Below are positions 46,058-55,376 of a DNA stretch of 64,000 bases, in pieces (position 1 is the stretch's first letter; every line of letters begins with the position of its first letter). The translations under genes were made by a program, and so were the position numbers. The notes under the pieces were generated by a model. That model saw nothing but the letters and a program-made list of their open reading frames with translations, was not told where the DNA came from and did no database searches. The stretch spans positions 248,001 through 312,000 of the forward strand of contig NZ_JAMXQV010000007.1 in NCBI RefSeq assembly GCF_024703995.1, written 5' to 3'. Origin of the DNA: Amycolatopsis iheyensis. Its GTDB lineage: Bacteria > Actinomycetota > Actinomycetes > Mycobacteriales > Pseudonocardiaceae.

Positions 46058-46543
46058 TCAGCGGCGGACGGCCGCGCCCTGCAGTTGCGCCCGCATCTCC
46101 GGGGTCAGCTGCTGGCCGACCCGTTCCACCAGCAGGGTCATCTCGTAGACGACCAGGCCGATGTCACTTTCCGGCGAGCCCAGCACCGCCAGACAGGAAC
46201 CGTCGGAAACCGACATGAGGAAGAGGAAACCGTTGGCCATCTCGACCACGGTCTGCGCCACCGTGCCGCCTTCGAACACCTTCGCCGCGCCGCGCGCGAG
46301 GCTCGTGAGCCCCGACGCCACCGCCGCCAGCTGGTCCGCCCGGTCCTTCGGCAAGCCCCGCGAAGCCGCCAGGAGCAGGCCGTCGGCCGACACCACGACC
46401 GCGTGGGCCGCGCCGGGCACCCGGTGCACGAAATCCGTGATCAGCCAAGCGAAGCTGCCGGCATTGTTCGCCTTGGCCTGCGCCTGCCCGTTCGGCTGCG
46501 CGGAGCCACCCGGCTGCATTGCACCCGCCCGTGTCACTTTCAC
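46058..46543 (-). CDS. Roadblock/LC7 (CvnB-type) protein
   Basis: A 161-residue protein whose GTG 46543 overlaps the kinase stop by 4 bp. Compared with the second copy it has a 25-residue Gln/Ala-rich N-terminal extension; the core ([55 protein letters not shown]) is nearly the same. Second component of the conservon. Confidence 0.9.
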   Translation of the reverse strand: MKVTRAGAMQPGGSAQPNGQAQAKANNAGSFAWLITDFVHRVPGAAHAVVVSADGLLLAASRGLPKDRADQLAAVASGLTSLARGAAKVFEGGTVAQTVVEMANGFLFLMSVSDGSCLAVLGSPESDIGLVVYEMTLLVERVGQQLTPEMRAQLQGAAVRR

Positions 46544-49500
46544 TCCTCACTGCTGTCTGTGGTGTTGCCACGCCCCGGAACTCTGCTGCTTTCCAGCTGT
46601 TCTTCGGCCGGGAGCTCCTTCAACGCGTGCCGTCCCGAGGTGTAGCCCCGTTGGAAGCTTGCCATCCGGTTCCGCGCCGCGGACGCCGAGCGGGTGATCG
46701 CACCCGTTCCGGGCATGCCCGCGGTGTTGTCCGCGAAGCTGTTCTGCGCCGGCGCGTCGGCCGAAGGGCTGTTGATCGAGCCCGGCACCAGGTAGGCGTT
46801 CGGGACGCGCTTGGGCAGCCCGGCCGGGGTGATCTCCTCGTTCTTGGACTCCAGCAGCGACTGCGCCGCCTGCCAGCCGTCGTCGGAGGCGCTGTGCCAG
46901 CCGTCGTCGGGCGGGAGGAGCGGGTGCCGGGTCGCCGCGGTCGGCTGCAGCTCGTCCACGTGCTCGACGTGCTCCACGGGCTCGACGTACTCCGTGCGCT
47001 CCATGCGCGCCGGGGCCGGCGCGGCCGGGCCGTCGGAGCCGGTGAGCGGCGGCAGGTTCGGGTCGTCGCCCTCGCCCTGCGGCGGCACCGGGTCGGCAGC
47101 CGAGTCGTCGCCCTCACTGAACCAGCGTGACAGCACCGACTGGTAGATGGGCAGCCGCCGGGTGGGTACATCATCTTCGAGCGCCGACGGGGCCGGCTCC
47201 GCGCGGTCGGCGGGCGGCTGGGCCGCGGGCGTCTCCGGCGGGACGAACTTCGGCTCCCGCTTGGGCAGCACCAGCGGCGCGAACTGCGTGTCGCCGGCGC
47301 GGGAGCTGGCGCCTTCCCCGTTCGTCGACGGCGTCAGCGGCGCCAGGTCCTCGGCGGTCGGCCAGGCCGGCGTCTCCGGCTTCGGCAGCTCCGGCGACAG
47401 GAACGGGCCCGCCGCGCGGCCGCCGCTGACCAGGTCGTCGAGGCTGATCGGCTGGTCGAGCGGGACCAGCCCACCCTGGTTCGCCACCGGCTCGTGCACC
47501 GGCGGGGCCGGCGGCGGCGGCGGTGGTGGCGGGGCCGAGGGCGGCACGGGGGTGTGCGACCGCGTCTGCTCGAAGTCCGAGGGCATCGACGGCATCGGGA
47601 TGCTCGGCAGCGACATCGACGTCTCGGAGCGGTTCACCGGCGGCGGGGTCTGCCGCGCCATGCCCGGGCGGAGCTGGGTGAGCAGCTCGGCCGGGACGAC
47701 GACGCGGGCGATCACGCCACCCTCGATGTCCTCGTTCTCGCGCAGCCGCACCTCGATGCCGTGGCGCTTGGCCAGGCGCGAGACCACGTACAGACCCATC
47801 CGGCGGGTCACCGACACGTCCAGGTCCGGCGGTTCCGCCAGGCGCGCGTTGACCTCGGCCAGCCGGTCCTCGGTCATGCCGACACCGTGGTCGGTGACCT
47901 GGATGGCGAGCGCCTTGCGGCGGGTCACCACGGCCCGGACGATGACCTTCGTCTCCGGCTCGGAGAAGTAGGTCGCGTTGTCGAGCAGCTCGGCAAGGAC
48001 GTGCACGAGGTCGTGGATCGCGAGGCCTTGGACCGCGACGTCGGGCACGATGCCGACCTCGATCCGGGCGTACTGCTCGATCTCGGACACCGCGGCGCCG
48101 ATGACGTCGGCGGCCGGCACCGGCTTGGGCACGGACTTCGCCAGGCCGGCGCCCGAGAGCACCAGCAGGGACTCACCGTTGCGCCGCAGCCGGGTGGCCA
48201 GGTGGTCGAGCTCGAACAGGCTGGCCAAGTGGTCCGGGTCCTGCTCGTCGGCCTCGAGCCGGTCGATGACGCCGAGCTGGCGTTCCACCAGCCGCTGCGA
48301 CCGGCGGGAGAGGTTCACGAAGATGCCGTTGACGTTCTCGCGCAGGAGGGCCTGCTCGGCGGCCATCTTGACGGCCTGTTCGTGGACGATGTCGAACGAC
48401 CGCGCGACCTCGCCGATCTCGTCGCGGGAGGTGACGGGCACCGGCATGACGGCCTTCTTGGAGGCGCCGACCGGGTCCGGGTCGTCCAGGATGGACTGCA
48501 CCGTCTCCGGCAGCCGCGTGTACGCGACGTCCAGCGCGCTCTTCCGCAGCACCCGCAGCGGGCGCAGCATCAGGCGGGCGACGACGAGCATCAGCGCGAC
48601 CGCCAGGGCCAGCGCGAGCAGCACCACGGCACCGCCGACCCACGCCGAGTTGACCGCCGCCGTGGCGAGGTCGTCGGCCCGGGTCTTGAGCTGGGCCAGC
48701 AGGTTCGACTCGACCGCGTGCAGCTTGTCGGCCGACACGGTGCTGTCCTTGCCGAGCGCCGTCGTGTCGATGTTCGGCGCCTCACCCCCCTGGGCGAGGG
48801 AGAACGCCGAGGTCTGGATCCGGCGGCGGTCGTCGACCTCCGGGCCGGAGTAGGTGTCGTTGTAGAGCTGGCGCTGGTCGTCGTCGGCGTTCGCGAGGAA
48901 CGCCTGGACCGAGGCGTCCGCACTGGACGCCGACGCGCGCGTCTGGTCCAGGAGGTCGCCGGGGAAGCTGCCGCGGAACGCGGCGATCTGCAGCTGGGCG
49001 TCGGAGCGGGTGGTGAACTCCTTGGCCTCGCTGATCGCCTGCGTGCTCGTGCCCAGGCGCAGCACGTCCCGGTCGGTGACCGCGGTGGTCACCTCGCGGC
49101 CGAGCTCGATGAGCGAGTCGAGGATGCCCGAGTAGGCCGTCATCACCGTGATGTCGGGCAGGCCGTTCTGGGCGTTGAACGCGGCGCGCAGCGGACGCAG
49201 CGCGTCGAGGCGCTGGATGCCGCGGCGGTAGCGGTCCTTGGTGGCCTGGTCGTCGTAGTTCAGCGTGTCCGCGGCCGCGGACAGGTTGGCGACCTCGCGG
49301 TCGACCTTGGCGATCTGCGAGTCCAGCCCGGTCTGCAGGAGCTGGTTGTTCGACGAGATCCGCGCGACGGCCAGCGAGCGCTCGTTCTGCAGCTCGTGGA
49401 CCACCGTGGTGACCTTGACGGCGAACGCGACCTGGTCGGCCGTCCGCTGGAACTCGGCGGCCTGCTGGGCGTCGTCGACCACGCGCAGCGCCCCCAGCGC

Positions 49501-49737
49501 CAGCGCGGTGAGGGTCGGGATGATCAGGACCGCGGCCAGCTTGGACCGCAGCCGCCAGTCGCGCATGCCGGAAAAGAACCCGGCCTTCCGGCCCGGATCA
49601 GCTCCGGGCAGCTGCGCGGGGGCCCCTCCCACCCCCGCGGCGTCTTCGTTCGACACCGCCGCACCACCATCGTTCGTGCTCGTAAAGCCCTGGTCGGTCC
49701 AGCGCCCGCCAGGGCGCATCACGTTCTCCTCAGCCAC
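46540..49737 (-). CDS. Conservon sensor histidine kinase (CvnA-type) with NIT domain
   Basis: A 1065-residue membrane kinase. A cytosolic leader is followed by TM1 ([20 protein letters not shown], about 63-82) and a long extracytoplasmic NIT-type sensor (about 90-370, with [16 protein letters not shown]). TM2 lies near 370 and is followed by HAMP. The ATPase part has N-box [25 protein letters not shown] and [18 protein letters not shown]. No classical H-box is seen; [17 protein letters not shown] takes its place. About 370 residues of Pro-rich tail follow. Nitrate/nitrite sensing is the family suggestion only. Confidence 0.88.
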   Translation of the reverse strand: MAEENVMRPGGRWTDQGFTSTNDGGAAVSNEDAAGVGGAPAQLPGADPGRKAGFFSGMRDWRLRSKLAAVLIIPTLTALALGALRVVDDAQQAAEFQRTADQVAFAVKVTTVVHELQNERSLAVARISSNNQLLQTGLDSQIAKVDREVANLSAAADTLNYDDQATKDRYRRGIQRLDALRPLRAAFNAQNGLPDITVMTAYSGILDSLIELGREVTTAVTDRDVLRLGTSTQAISEAKEFTTRSDAQLQIAAFRGSFPGDLLDQTRASASSADASVQAFLANADDDQRQLYNDTYSGPEVDDRRRIQTSAFSLAQGGEAPNIDTTALGKDSTVSADKLHAVESNLLAQLKTRADDLATAAVNSAWVGGAVVLLALALAVALMLVVARLMLRPLRVLRKSALDVAYTRLPETVQSILDDPDPVGASKKAVMPVPVTSRDEIGEVARSFDIVHEQAVKMAAEQALLRENVNGIFVNLSRRSQRLVERQLGVIDRLEADEQDPDHLASLFELDHLATRLRRNGESLLVLSGAGLAKSVPKPVPAADVIGAAVSEIEQYARIEVGIVPDVAVQGLAIHDLVHVLAELLDNATYFSEPETKVIVRAVVTRRKALAIQVTDHGVGMTEDRLAEVNARLAEPPDLDVSVTRRMGLYVVSRLAKRHGIEVRLRENEDIEGGVIARVVVPAELLTQLRPGMARQTPPPVNRSETSMSLPSIPMPSMPSDFEQTRSHTPVPPSAPPPPPPPPAPPVHEPVANQGGLVPLDQPISLDDLVSGGRAAGPFLSPELPKPETPAWPTAEDLAPLTPSTNGEGASSRAGDTQFAPLVLPKREPKFVPPETPAAQPPADRAEPAPSALEDDVPTRRLPIYQSVLSRWFSEGDDSAADPVPPQGEGDDPNLPPLTGSDGPAAPAPARMERTEYVEPVEHVEHVDELQPTAATRHPLLPPDDGWHSASDDGWQAAQSLLESKNEEITPAGLPKRVPNAYLVPGSINSPSADAPAQNSFADNTAGMPGTGAITRSASAARNRMASFQRGYTSGRHALKELPAEEQLESSRVPGRGNTTDSSEE

Positions 49738-50443
49738 TCGTCTGCACGCTCCCGACGCTCCGGCGCAGCGGCCGGTCGGCAGGAACCCAGCGCGAGACGC
49801 TACCCGTACGGGTGAAAAGATCGTCTTCAGCGTGCGTCTTGGGGGTTCCTGAACCCCGTCCGGCCGGACGGAATCGGTTCAGCTCGAGCATCACGGTCTG
49901 GTCCCTGCGCTGGTCTCGCATCGTCAGTTGTTCGGCCTAGCCCACCGGCGCGGTGGGTGTGCCCGGCCAGGCAGTGGTCAGTACGGCTGTGGTCTCAGCG
50001 GGGAAGAACCTCTCAGGAAAAGCACAGCGTGTGCTGGTAAACCGAAGTGGATCGTCTTGATCGGCCATCCAGGCACTCTCTCTCACTACATCGGAGGTTG
50101 ATACCTCCCCGCAGGTGCAGAGGGTAGCGAACGCCCGGAGAAGATGTAACCCTCCCGACAGGACGCGCTGGATGTTGCACAGCGTTCGCTCAGTAGACGC
50201 ACAGCTGGTGATCCCTTATTCAAGATCTAGGCCCTACGCTGGGTGAACGGCTACGGCGAGTGGAGCAGTGGGTCTAGACCAGAGGCCGAAAGAGTGACAT
50301 GCGCCACCCTCCTGGGTGTTGATTCCACCCGTTGTGAGCGAGCGGTCACCTTCTCTACAGTGACCCGCGTGGCTCCGGAGATCGAGTCACACACTTCCAT
50401 TGGATTCGGTTCACCAACCGTCACTTTCTTCAAGGAGCAGGCC
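49738..50443. other. Divergent regulatory region, conservon / ABC importer
   Basis: A 706-bp stretch between divergent genes. It contains an inverted repeat GGAGGT-TGAT-ACCTCC at 50093-50108, a TACGCT box at 50235-50240, and a well-spaced promoter at 50332-50361. I see no convincing gene in it. Confidence 0.5.
50332..50361 (+). promoter_or_regulatory. Promoter of the ABC importer operon
   Basis: TTGTGA (-35, 50332-50337), an 18-bp spacer and TACAGT (-10, 50356-50361). Transcription from near 50369 would give a 75-nt leader to the SD-led TTG at 50444. A GTG at 50369 is in frame and could serve as a leaderless start for a longer form. Confidence 0.55.
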
Positions 50444-51466
50444 TTGCTTGGAAACGCCATGAGCAGTGGCCGGGTTCGCACTCGCCGCGCCGCGCTCGGG
50501 CTCGCCCTCACCGTCGCAGCAGCGACAGCCCTCACCGGCTGCAGCGCGCTCGGCTCGGACGACTCGAGCGCCTCGTCGAACGGGGGCGGCCTGGAGAAGT
50601 CGAAGATCAAGGTCTCGATCATGCCGACCACGGACCTCGGGCCGTTCTGGCTCGCCCTGGACGGCGGCTACTTCAAGGCCGAGGGTCTCGACGTCGAGCA
50701 GATCGTCGCCAACAGCGGCCAGGCGTCGATGACGAAGGCGATTTCCGGCGAAGCGGACATCGCGCTCTCGACCTACACGCCGTTCTTCGTCGCCAAGAGC
50801 AAGGGCACCGCCGACGTGACCCTGGTCGCCGACGCCACGTCGGTGAACGCGAAGAGCAACGCGATCGTCACGGTGCCTTCTTCGAACGTCAAAACCGTCA
50901 ACGACCTGGCCGGCAAGCGCATCGCGATCACGGCCATGAACACCGCGTCCGACATCCTCACGAAGTCGGTCATGAAAGACCACGGCGTCGACTTCAGCCA
51001 GGTCAAGTGGACGCTGATGCCGCTGCCGAACATGGCGGCCGCGCTCCAGCAGAACCAGGTCGACGCGGCCTACATGCCGGAGCCGATGCTCACGCAGGCG
51101 GCCAAGACCGCCGGCGCGATCCCGGTCATCGACATCAACACCGGTGCCAGCCAGGACTTCCCGCTCACCGGCTTCGGCGCGGCGACGAAGTGGGTGCAGC
51201 AGAACCCGAAGACCCTCGCGGCGTTCCAGCGTGCGATGAAGAAGGCCACCAGCGACGCGCTCAACGACCGCTCGAAGGTCGAGCCGCTGCTGGTCAAGTA
51301 CGCGAAGATCGACGCGGACACGGCCAAGCTGCTCACCCTGCCCGGTTACGGCTCCACCTTGGATGCCCGCCGCATTCAGCGGGTGCCCGACCTGATGCTG
51401 CAGATGGGGGTCATCACCAGCAAGGTCGAGGCCGCGCCGATGATCGCCCCGCAGGCGACAAACTGA
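50444..51466 (+). CDS. ABC importer substrate-binding lipoprotein 1
   Basis: A 340-residue protein. TTG 50444 is chosen because GGAG lies 6 nt before it; ATG 50459 would be 21 nt from that box. Signal peptide with lipobox ALTGC. The mature part is an NMT1/SsuA-like binding protein (KVSIMPTTDLGPFWLALDGG, SGEADIALSTYTPFFVAKSK, DLAGKRIAITAMNTASDI). Such proteins bind nitrate, sulfonates, taurine or pyrimidine precursors. First gene of an operon with two permeases, an ATPase and a second binding protein. Confidence 0.87.
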   Translation: MLGNAMSSGRVRTRRAALGLALTVAAATALTGCSALGSDDSSASSNGGGLEKSKIKVSIMPTTDLGPFWLALDGGYFKAEGLDVEQIVANSGQASMTKAISGEADIALSTYTPFFVAKSKGTADVTLVADATSVNAKSNAIVTVPSSNVKTVNDLAGKRIAITAMNTASDILTKSVMKDHGVDFSQVKWTLMPLPNMAAALQQNQVDAAYMPEPMLTQAAKTAGAIPVIDINTGASQDFPLTGFGAATKWVQQNPKTLAAFQRAMKKATSDALNDRSKVEPLLVKYAKIDADTAKLLTLPGYGSTLDARRIQRVPDLMLQMGVITSKVEAAPMIAPQATN

Positions 51467-51467
51467 C

Positions 51468-52238
51468 GTGACAAAGCTGCTCCGCGGCCTGGCCGGCCTG
51501 GTCGGCTTCCTCCTGCTCTGGGAGGTCGTCGACCAGGTCGGCCTGGTCAGTAAGACGTTCATCCCGCCGCCGAGTGTCGTCCTGGTCACCGTGGGCGACC
51601 TGCTGGGCGACCCCGAGTTCCTCCGCGACATCGTCGCGACGATGCTGGCCTGGCTGATCGCCGTCGTGATCGCCATCGCCATCGGCGTGCCCGCCGGGCT
51701 GCTGCTGGGCAGCGTCCCGGTGCTGCGCACCGCCACCGCCGCGATCGTCGAGTTCCTCCGCCCGATCCCGGTCACCGCGCTCGTGCCGCTGGTGCTGCTG
51801 GTGATCGGGTCCGGCCCGGACGCCAAGATCTCCCTCGCGGTGTACGCGTCGCTGTGGCCGATCATGTTCAACACGATCTACGGCATGGGTGAGATCGACC
51901 CGGTGCTGATGGAGACCGCCCGCGCGTGCGGCACCAGCCGGTTCCGGATCCTGTCGTCGGTCGCGCTGCCACAGACCGCGCCGTTCGTCTTCACCGGCGT
52001 GCGGCTGTCGGCGACCATCTCGCTGATCGCCGTCGTCAGCGTCGAGTTCCTGGCCGGCTCCCAGGTCGGCCTCGGCAGCTTCATCCTCGTCGCCAGCACC
52101 GGTTCCATCCGGTTCGACCTGGTGCTCGCCGGCACCGTGGTGGCCGGCGTGCTGGGCTACCTGATCAACGAGGGGCTCGAACAGATCGGCAAGCGGCTGT
52201 TCCGCTGGAGCAGCGTCGACCGGGAGGCGATCGCGTGA
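51468..52238 (+). CDS. ABC importer permease 1
   Basis: A 256-residue permease from GTG 51468, one base after the previous stop. Six hydrophobic helices and the EAA loop (METARACGTSRFRILSSVALPQ) of the SsuC/TauC/NrtB type. Pairs with the next permease to form a heterodimeric channel. Its stop overlaps the next GTG (GTGA). Confidence 0.9.
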   Translation: MTKLLRGLAGLVGFLLLWEVVDQVGLVSKTFIPPPSVVLVTVGDLLGDPEFLRDIVATMLAWLIAVVIAIAIGVPAGLLLGSVPVLRTATAAIVEFLRPIPVTALVPLVLLVIGSGPDAKISLAVYASLWPIMFNTIYGMGEIDPVLMETARACGTSRFRILSSVALPQTAPFVFTGVRLSATISLIAVVSVEFLAGSQVGLGSFILVASTGSIRFDLVLAGTVVAGVLGYLINEGLEQIGKRLFRWSSVDREAIA

Positions 52239-53068
52239 CCGCGGCAACCCTGTCCGGCCGGGTGGGCCGCCGCGCCGCCCGCGGCGCCGCCACCGTCGTC
52301 CGCAACTGGCTGCTCTTCGCGATCCTCGTGGTCGGCTGGGAGTTCGCCGCCCGGGCCGGCGGCAGCGCGTTCTTCCCGCCGCCGACCGAGATCGCGGTCG
52401 CGGCCGCGAAGCTGTGGTTCACCGGGCCCGCGTCGCACCTGTTCCTCACCGACGCGGTGTTCGACAACGTGTTCCCCAGCCTCGGCCGGATGCTCGGCGG
52501 CTGGGCGCTGGCCGCGGTCGTCGGCATCGCGCTGGGCGTGGCCGTCGGCCGGTCCGCCACGGCGATGGACTACCTCGGCCCGCTGTTCGCGTTCTTCCGC
52601 TCGATCCCGCCGCCCACGCTGATCCCGGTGTTCGCGGTGCTGTTCGGGCTGAGCTCGGGCATGCAGACCGGGTCGATCATCTTCGGCGCGGTGTGGCCGG
52701 TGCTGCTCAACGCCGTCGACGGCGCCCGCGCGGTCGACCAGGTCAAGGTGGCGACGGCGCGGTCGTTCCGCACGCCCAAGGCGTACTGGCTCGGCATGGT
52801 CGTCCTGCCGGCCGCCGCGCCGAAGATCTTCGCCGGGCTGCGGGTGAGCCTGTCCATCTCGCTGCTGCTGATGGTCGTCTCCGAGCTGGTCGGGGCGTAC
52901 AACGGAATCGGGCGGTCGCTGCTGAACGCCCAGCAGAACTTCGACTTCCCGATCATGTGGTCGTGGCTGGTGCTGCTGGGCATCCTCGGCTACGTCTTCA
53001 ACACGATCTTCCTGGCCGCGGAACGGCGGGTGCTGGCCTGGCAGCCGACCCGCCTCGGCCGCGACTGA
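52235..53068 (+). CDS. ABC importer permease 2
   Basis: A 277-residue permease from GTG 52235. A 25-residue Arg-rich leader precedes the first helix (NWLLFAILVVGWEF). The EAA region reads VKVATARSFRTPKAYWLGMVVLPAA. Same family as permease 1 but only distantly similar, so a heterodimer is likely. Confidence 0.9.
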   Translation: MTAATLSGRVGRRAARGAATVVRNWLLFAILVVGWEFAARAGGSAFFPPPTEIAVAAAKLWFTGPASHLFLTDAVFDNVFPSLGRMLGGWALAAVVGIALGVAVGRSATAMDYLGPLFAFFRSIPPPTLIPVFAVLFGLSSGMQTGSIIFGAVWPVLLNAVDGARAVDQVKVATARSFRTPKAYWLGMVVLPAAAPKIFAGLRVSLSISLLLMVVSELVGAYNGIGRSLLNAQQNFDFPIMWSWLVLLGILGYVFNTIFLAAERRVLAWQPTRLGRD

Positions 53069-53087
53069 CGCTGGAAAGGCCTCTCCC

Positions 53088-53948
53088 ATGTCAACCATGC
53101 TCGAAGTGTCCGGCCTCAGCCACCGCTACGGCTCGGGCGCCAAGGCACACACCGCGGTGAACGACCTTTCGTTCACCGTCGAAACCGGGCAGCTGGCCAG
53201 CATCGTCGGCCCGTCGGGCTGCGGGAAGTCGACGCTGCTGCGCTGCGTCGCCGGGCTGACCCCGCCGACCGAGGGCACGGTGAGCCTGCACGGCGACCGC
53301 GTCAGCGGCGTGCCGGACGACCTCGCCGTCGTGTTCCAGGACTACAGCCGTTCGCTGTTCCCGTGGCTCTCGGTGCAGAAGAACGTCGAGTTCCCGCTGC
53401 GCTGGCGGCCGATCTCCCGCACGGAACGGCGCCGGCGGGCAGCGGAAGCGCTGGAGCAGGTCGGGCTGTCCGCCGTCGGCGGCAAGTACCCCTGGCAGCT
53501 CTCCGGCGGCATGCAGCAGCGGGTGTCGATCGCCCGCGCGCTGGCCAGCCGCCCGGCGCTGCTGCTGATGGACGAGCCGTTCGCGTCGGTCGACGCGCAG
53601 ACGCGGTTCGAGCTCGAGGACCTGACCCGGCGCGTGCAGCGCGAGCAGGGCAGCACGATCCTGGTCGTCACGCACGACATCGACGAGAGCGTCTACCTGT
53701 CCGACCGGGTGCTGGTGCTGTCGAAGTCGCCGGCGTCGATCGTGGCGGACCTGCCCGTTGGCCTGCCGGCCGACCGGGACCAGATCACCACGCGCGAGTC
53801 GGCGGAGTTCGTGACGCTGCGCGGCGAGGTCGCCCGGCTGCTGCACGGCGGCAGCCCGGAGGAAGCGGCCACGGCCGCGTCGGACGCCGCGGAGTGGGAG
53901 CTGGCCGAGCGGGCCAAGGACGTGACGGAGAGCAAGACCGGGAGTTAG
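53088..53948 (+). CDS. ABC importer ATPase
   Basis: A 286-residue ATPase of the SsuB/TauB/NrtD type. Walker A GPSGCGKST, Q-loop VFQDYSRSLFPWLSV, signature LSGGMQQRVSIARAL, Walker B LLLMDEPFASVDAQT and H-loop VTHDIDESVYLSDRV. A 40-residue C-terminal extension is Ala/Glu-rich. GGAAAGG precedes the ATG. Confidence 0.92.
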   Translation: MSTMLEVSGLSHRYGSGAKAHTAVNDLSFTVETGQLASIVGPSGCGKSTLLRCVAGLTPPTEGTVSLHGDRVSGVPDDLAVVFQDYSRSLFPWLSVQKNVEFPLRWRPISRTERRRRAAEALEQVGLSAVGGKYPWQLSGGMQQRVSIARALASRPALLLMDEPFASVDAQTRFELEDLTRRVQREQGSTILVVTHDIDESVYLSDRVLVLSKSPASIVADLPVGLPADRDQITTRESAEFVTLRGEVARLLHGGSPEEAATAASDAAEWELAERAKDVTESKTGS

Positions 53949-53966
53949 CCGACCGCAGGGGGGATC

Positions 53967-54911
53967 ATGAAGAGGGCGGTACTGGCCGGGTTGCTGGCGC
54001 TGCTGGTGACGGGGTGTTCGGCGCTGGGCGGCTCGGCTTCGGCGCCGTCGGCGCCGCTGAAGCTGCGGGTGTCGATGATGTCGACCATCGACACCGCCCC
54101 CTTCTGGCTGGCGAAGGACGGCGGCTACTTCCAGCGCGAAGGCCTCGACGTCTCGACGACCGAGGCCGCGACCGGGCAGGCGTCGCTGACGAAGCTGATC
54201 GGCGGCGAAGCCGACATCGCGTATTCCAGCTACACGCCGTTCTTCGTGGCGCGGAGCAAGGGCAGCGCGGACATCCGGCTGGTCGCGGACGCGTCGTCGG
54301 CCGGGCCCGGCTCCACCGGCGTGGTCGCGCTGCCGTCGTCCGGGATCCGCTCGGTCGCCGACCTCGCGGGCAAGCGCATCGGCATCTCGGCGCCCAACAC
54401 GATCGCCGACACGCTGACGAAGTCGGTGCTGGCGGACAACCACGTCGACGCGTCGGGTGTCAAGTGGGTCCCGATCCCGCTGCCGAACACGGTGGCCGCC
54501 CTGAAGAACGGCGACATCGACGCGGGCTTCCTCACCGAGCCGTTCATCACGGCGGCCGCGCGCACGGCGGGCGCGGTCCTGGTCGCCGACACCGGCACGG
54601 GGTCCACAGTGGACTTCCCGACGGCGGGCTACGGCGCACTGGGCTCGTTCACGTCGGCAGCGCCGAAGGCGGTGGCGGCCTTCCAGCGGGCGATGGCGGC
54701 GGCGACCCGTGACGCGGCGGCGGACCGCACGAAGATCGAGCCGCTGATGGTGAAGTACGCGAAGATCGACGCGGACACCGCCGGCCGCACGAAGCTGCTG
54801 ACCTTCCAGTCCACTGTGGACGTCCGGCGGCTGCAGCGGGTGCCGGACCTGCTGCTGAAGACAGGCGTGCTGGCGAAACCGGTGGACGTCTCGGCGATGG
54901 TGGTCCGCTAG
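53967..54911 (+). CDS. ABC importer substrate-binding lipoprotein 2
   Basis: A 314-residue paralogue of the first binding protein. Lipobox LVTGC (Cys17). Shared blocks include SYTPFFVARSKGSADI, DLAGKRIGIS, KIEPLMVKYAKIDADTA and RRLQRVPDLLLKTGVL. GGGGG lies before the ATG. It probably uses the same permeases with another ligand range. Its stop shares a 4-bp overlap with the convergent gene. Confidence 0.88.
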   Translation: MKRAVLAGLLALLVTGCSALGGSASAPSAPLKLRVSMMSTIDTAPFWLAKDGGYFQREGLDVSTTEAATGQASLTKLIGGEADIAYSSYTPFFVARSKGSADIRLVADASSAGPGSTGVVALPSSGIRSVADLAGKRIGISAPNTIADTLTKSVLADNHVDASGVKWVPIPLPNTVAALKNGDIDAGFLTEPFITAAARTAGAVLVADTGTGSTVDFPTAGYGALGSFTSAAPKAVAAFQRAMAAATRDAAADRTKIEPLMVKYAKIDADTAGRTKLLTFQSTVDVRRLQRVPDLLLKTGVLAKPVDVSAMVVR

Positions 54912-55375
54912 CGGTCCGCGGTGTCCGGGTAGACGTAGTGCCGGTCCGTGTCGTGCCAGTCGAACAGCCGCCACTGCTCGATGTTCGGCCCCGCGCACGC
55001 CGGGAGCACCGTCACCGTGAGCGGGCCGTCGAGCCCGAGCGACAGCAGCCCGGCGGGCCCGAGGTCCGCCGAGGTGACGAAGCACTCGTGCGCCGTCACC
55101 ATCCCGGTCAGCTGCCGGGCCTGGCGGTCGTACTTCGTCCGGTATTCGTCGAACGCCGTCTCCGCGTCGCCGGTGTCCCGGTACCGCATGTCGGCCGAGC
55201 CGAACAGCAGCTGGTCGCGGTGGGTGACCCGGAACGGGCACTGAGCGTGCAGCCGCTTCTCGACGGTGTCGTTCCGGAACCCGACGATCGCGATGTTCAC
55301 CGTCCGGCTGAACTCGACGACCTGGCAACCGACGAGCTCGACCACCGCCTCCCGCAGCTCTTCCGTTGTCGACAA
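54908..55375 (-). CDS. Unrecognised 155-residue protein
   Basis: Starts at TTG 55375, one base after the stop of the ThDP enzyme gene, with which it must be co-transcribed. No signal peptide or membrane helix; mixed alpha/beta composition with three cysteines (VGCQVVEFSR, HAQCPFRV, HECFVTS) and a C-terminal Trp-rich WRLFDWHDTDRHYVY. I do not recognise the family. Because of the coupling it may be an accessory or small subunit for the ThDP enzyme. Confidence 0.6.
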   Translation of the reverse strand: MSTTEELREAVVELVGCQVVEFSRTVNIAIVGFRNDTVEKRLHAQCPFRVTHRDQLLFGSADMRYRDTGDAETAFDEYRTKYDRQARQLTGMVTAHECFVTSADLGPAGLLSLGLDGPLTVTVLPACAGPNIEQWRLFDWHDTDRHYVYPDTADR

Positions 55376-55376
55376 G

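Noticed and set aside
47494..49815. 773-codon frame antisense to the conservon kinase
   Set aside because: The minus strand frame has the NIT, HAMP and ATPase signatures; the + frame is a GC-bias artefact.
53091..55328. 745-codon frame antisense to the ABC ATPase and binding protein
   Set aside because: Composition shadow; it crosses three well-supported genes.
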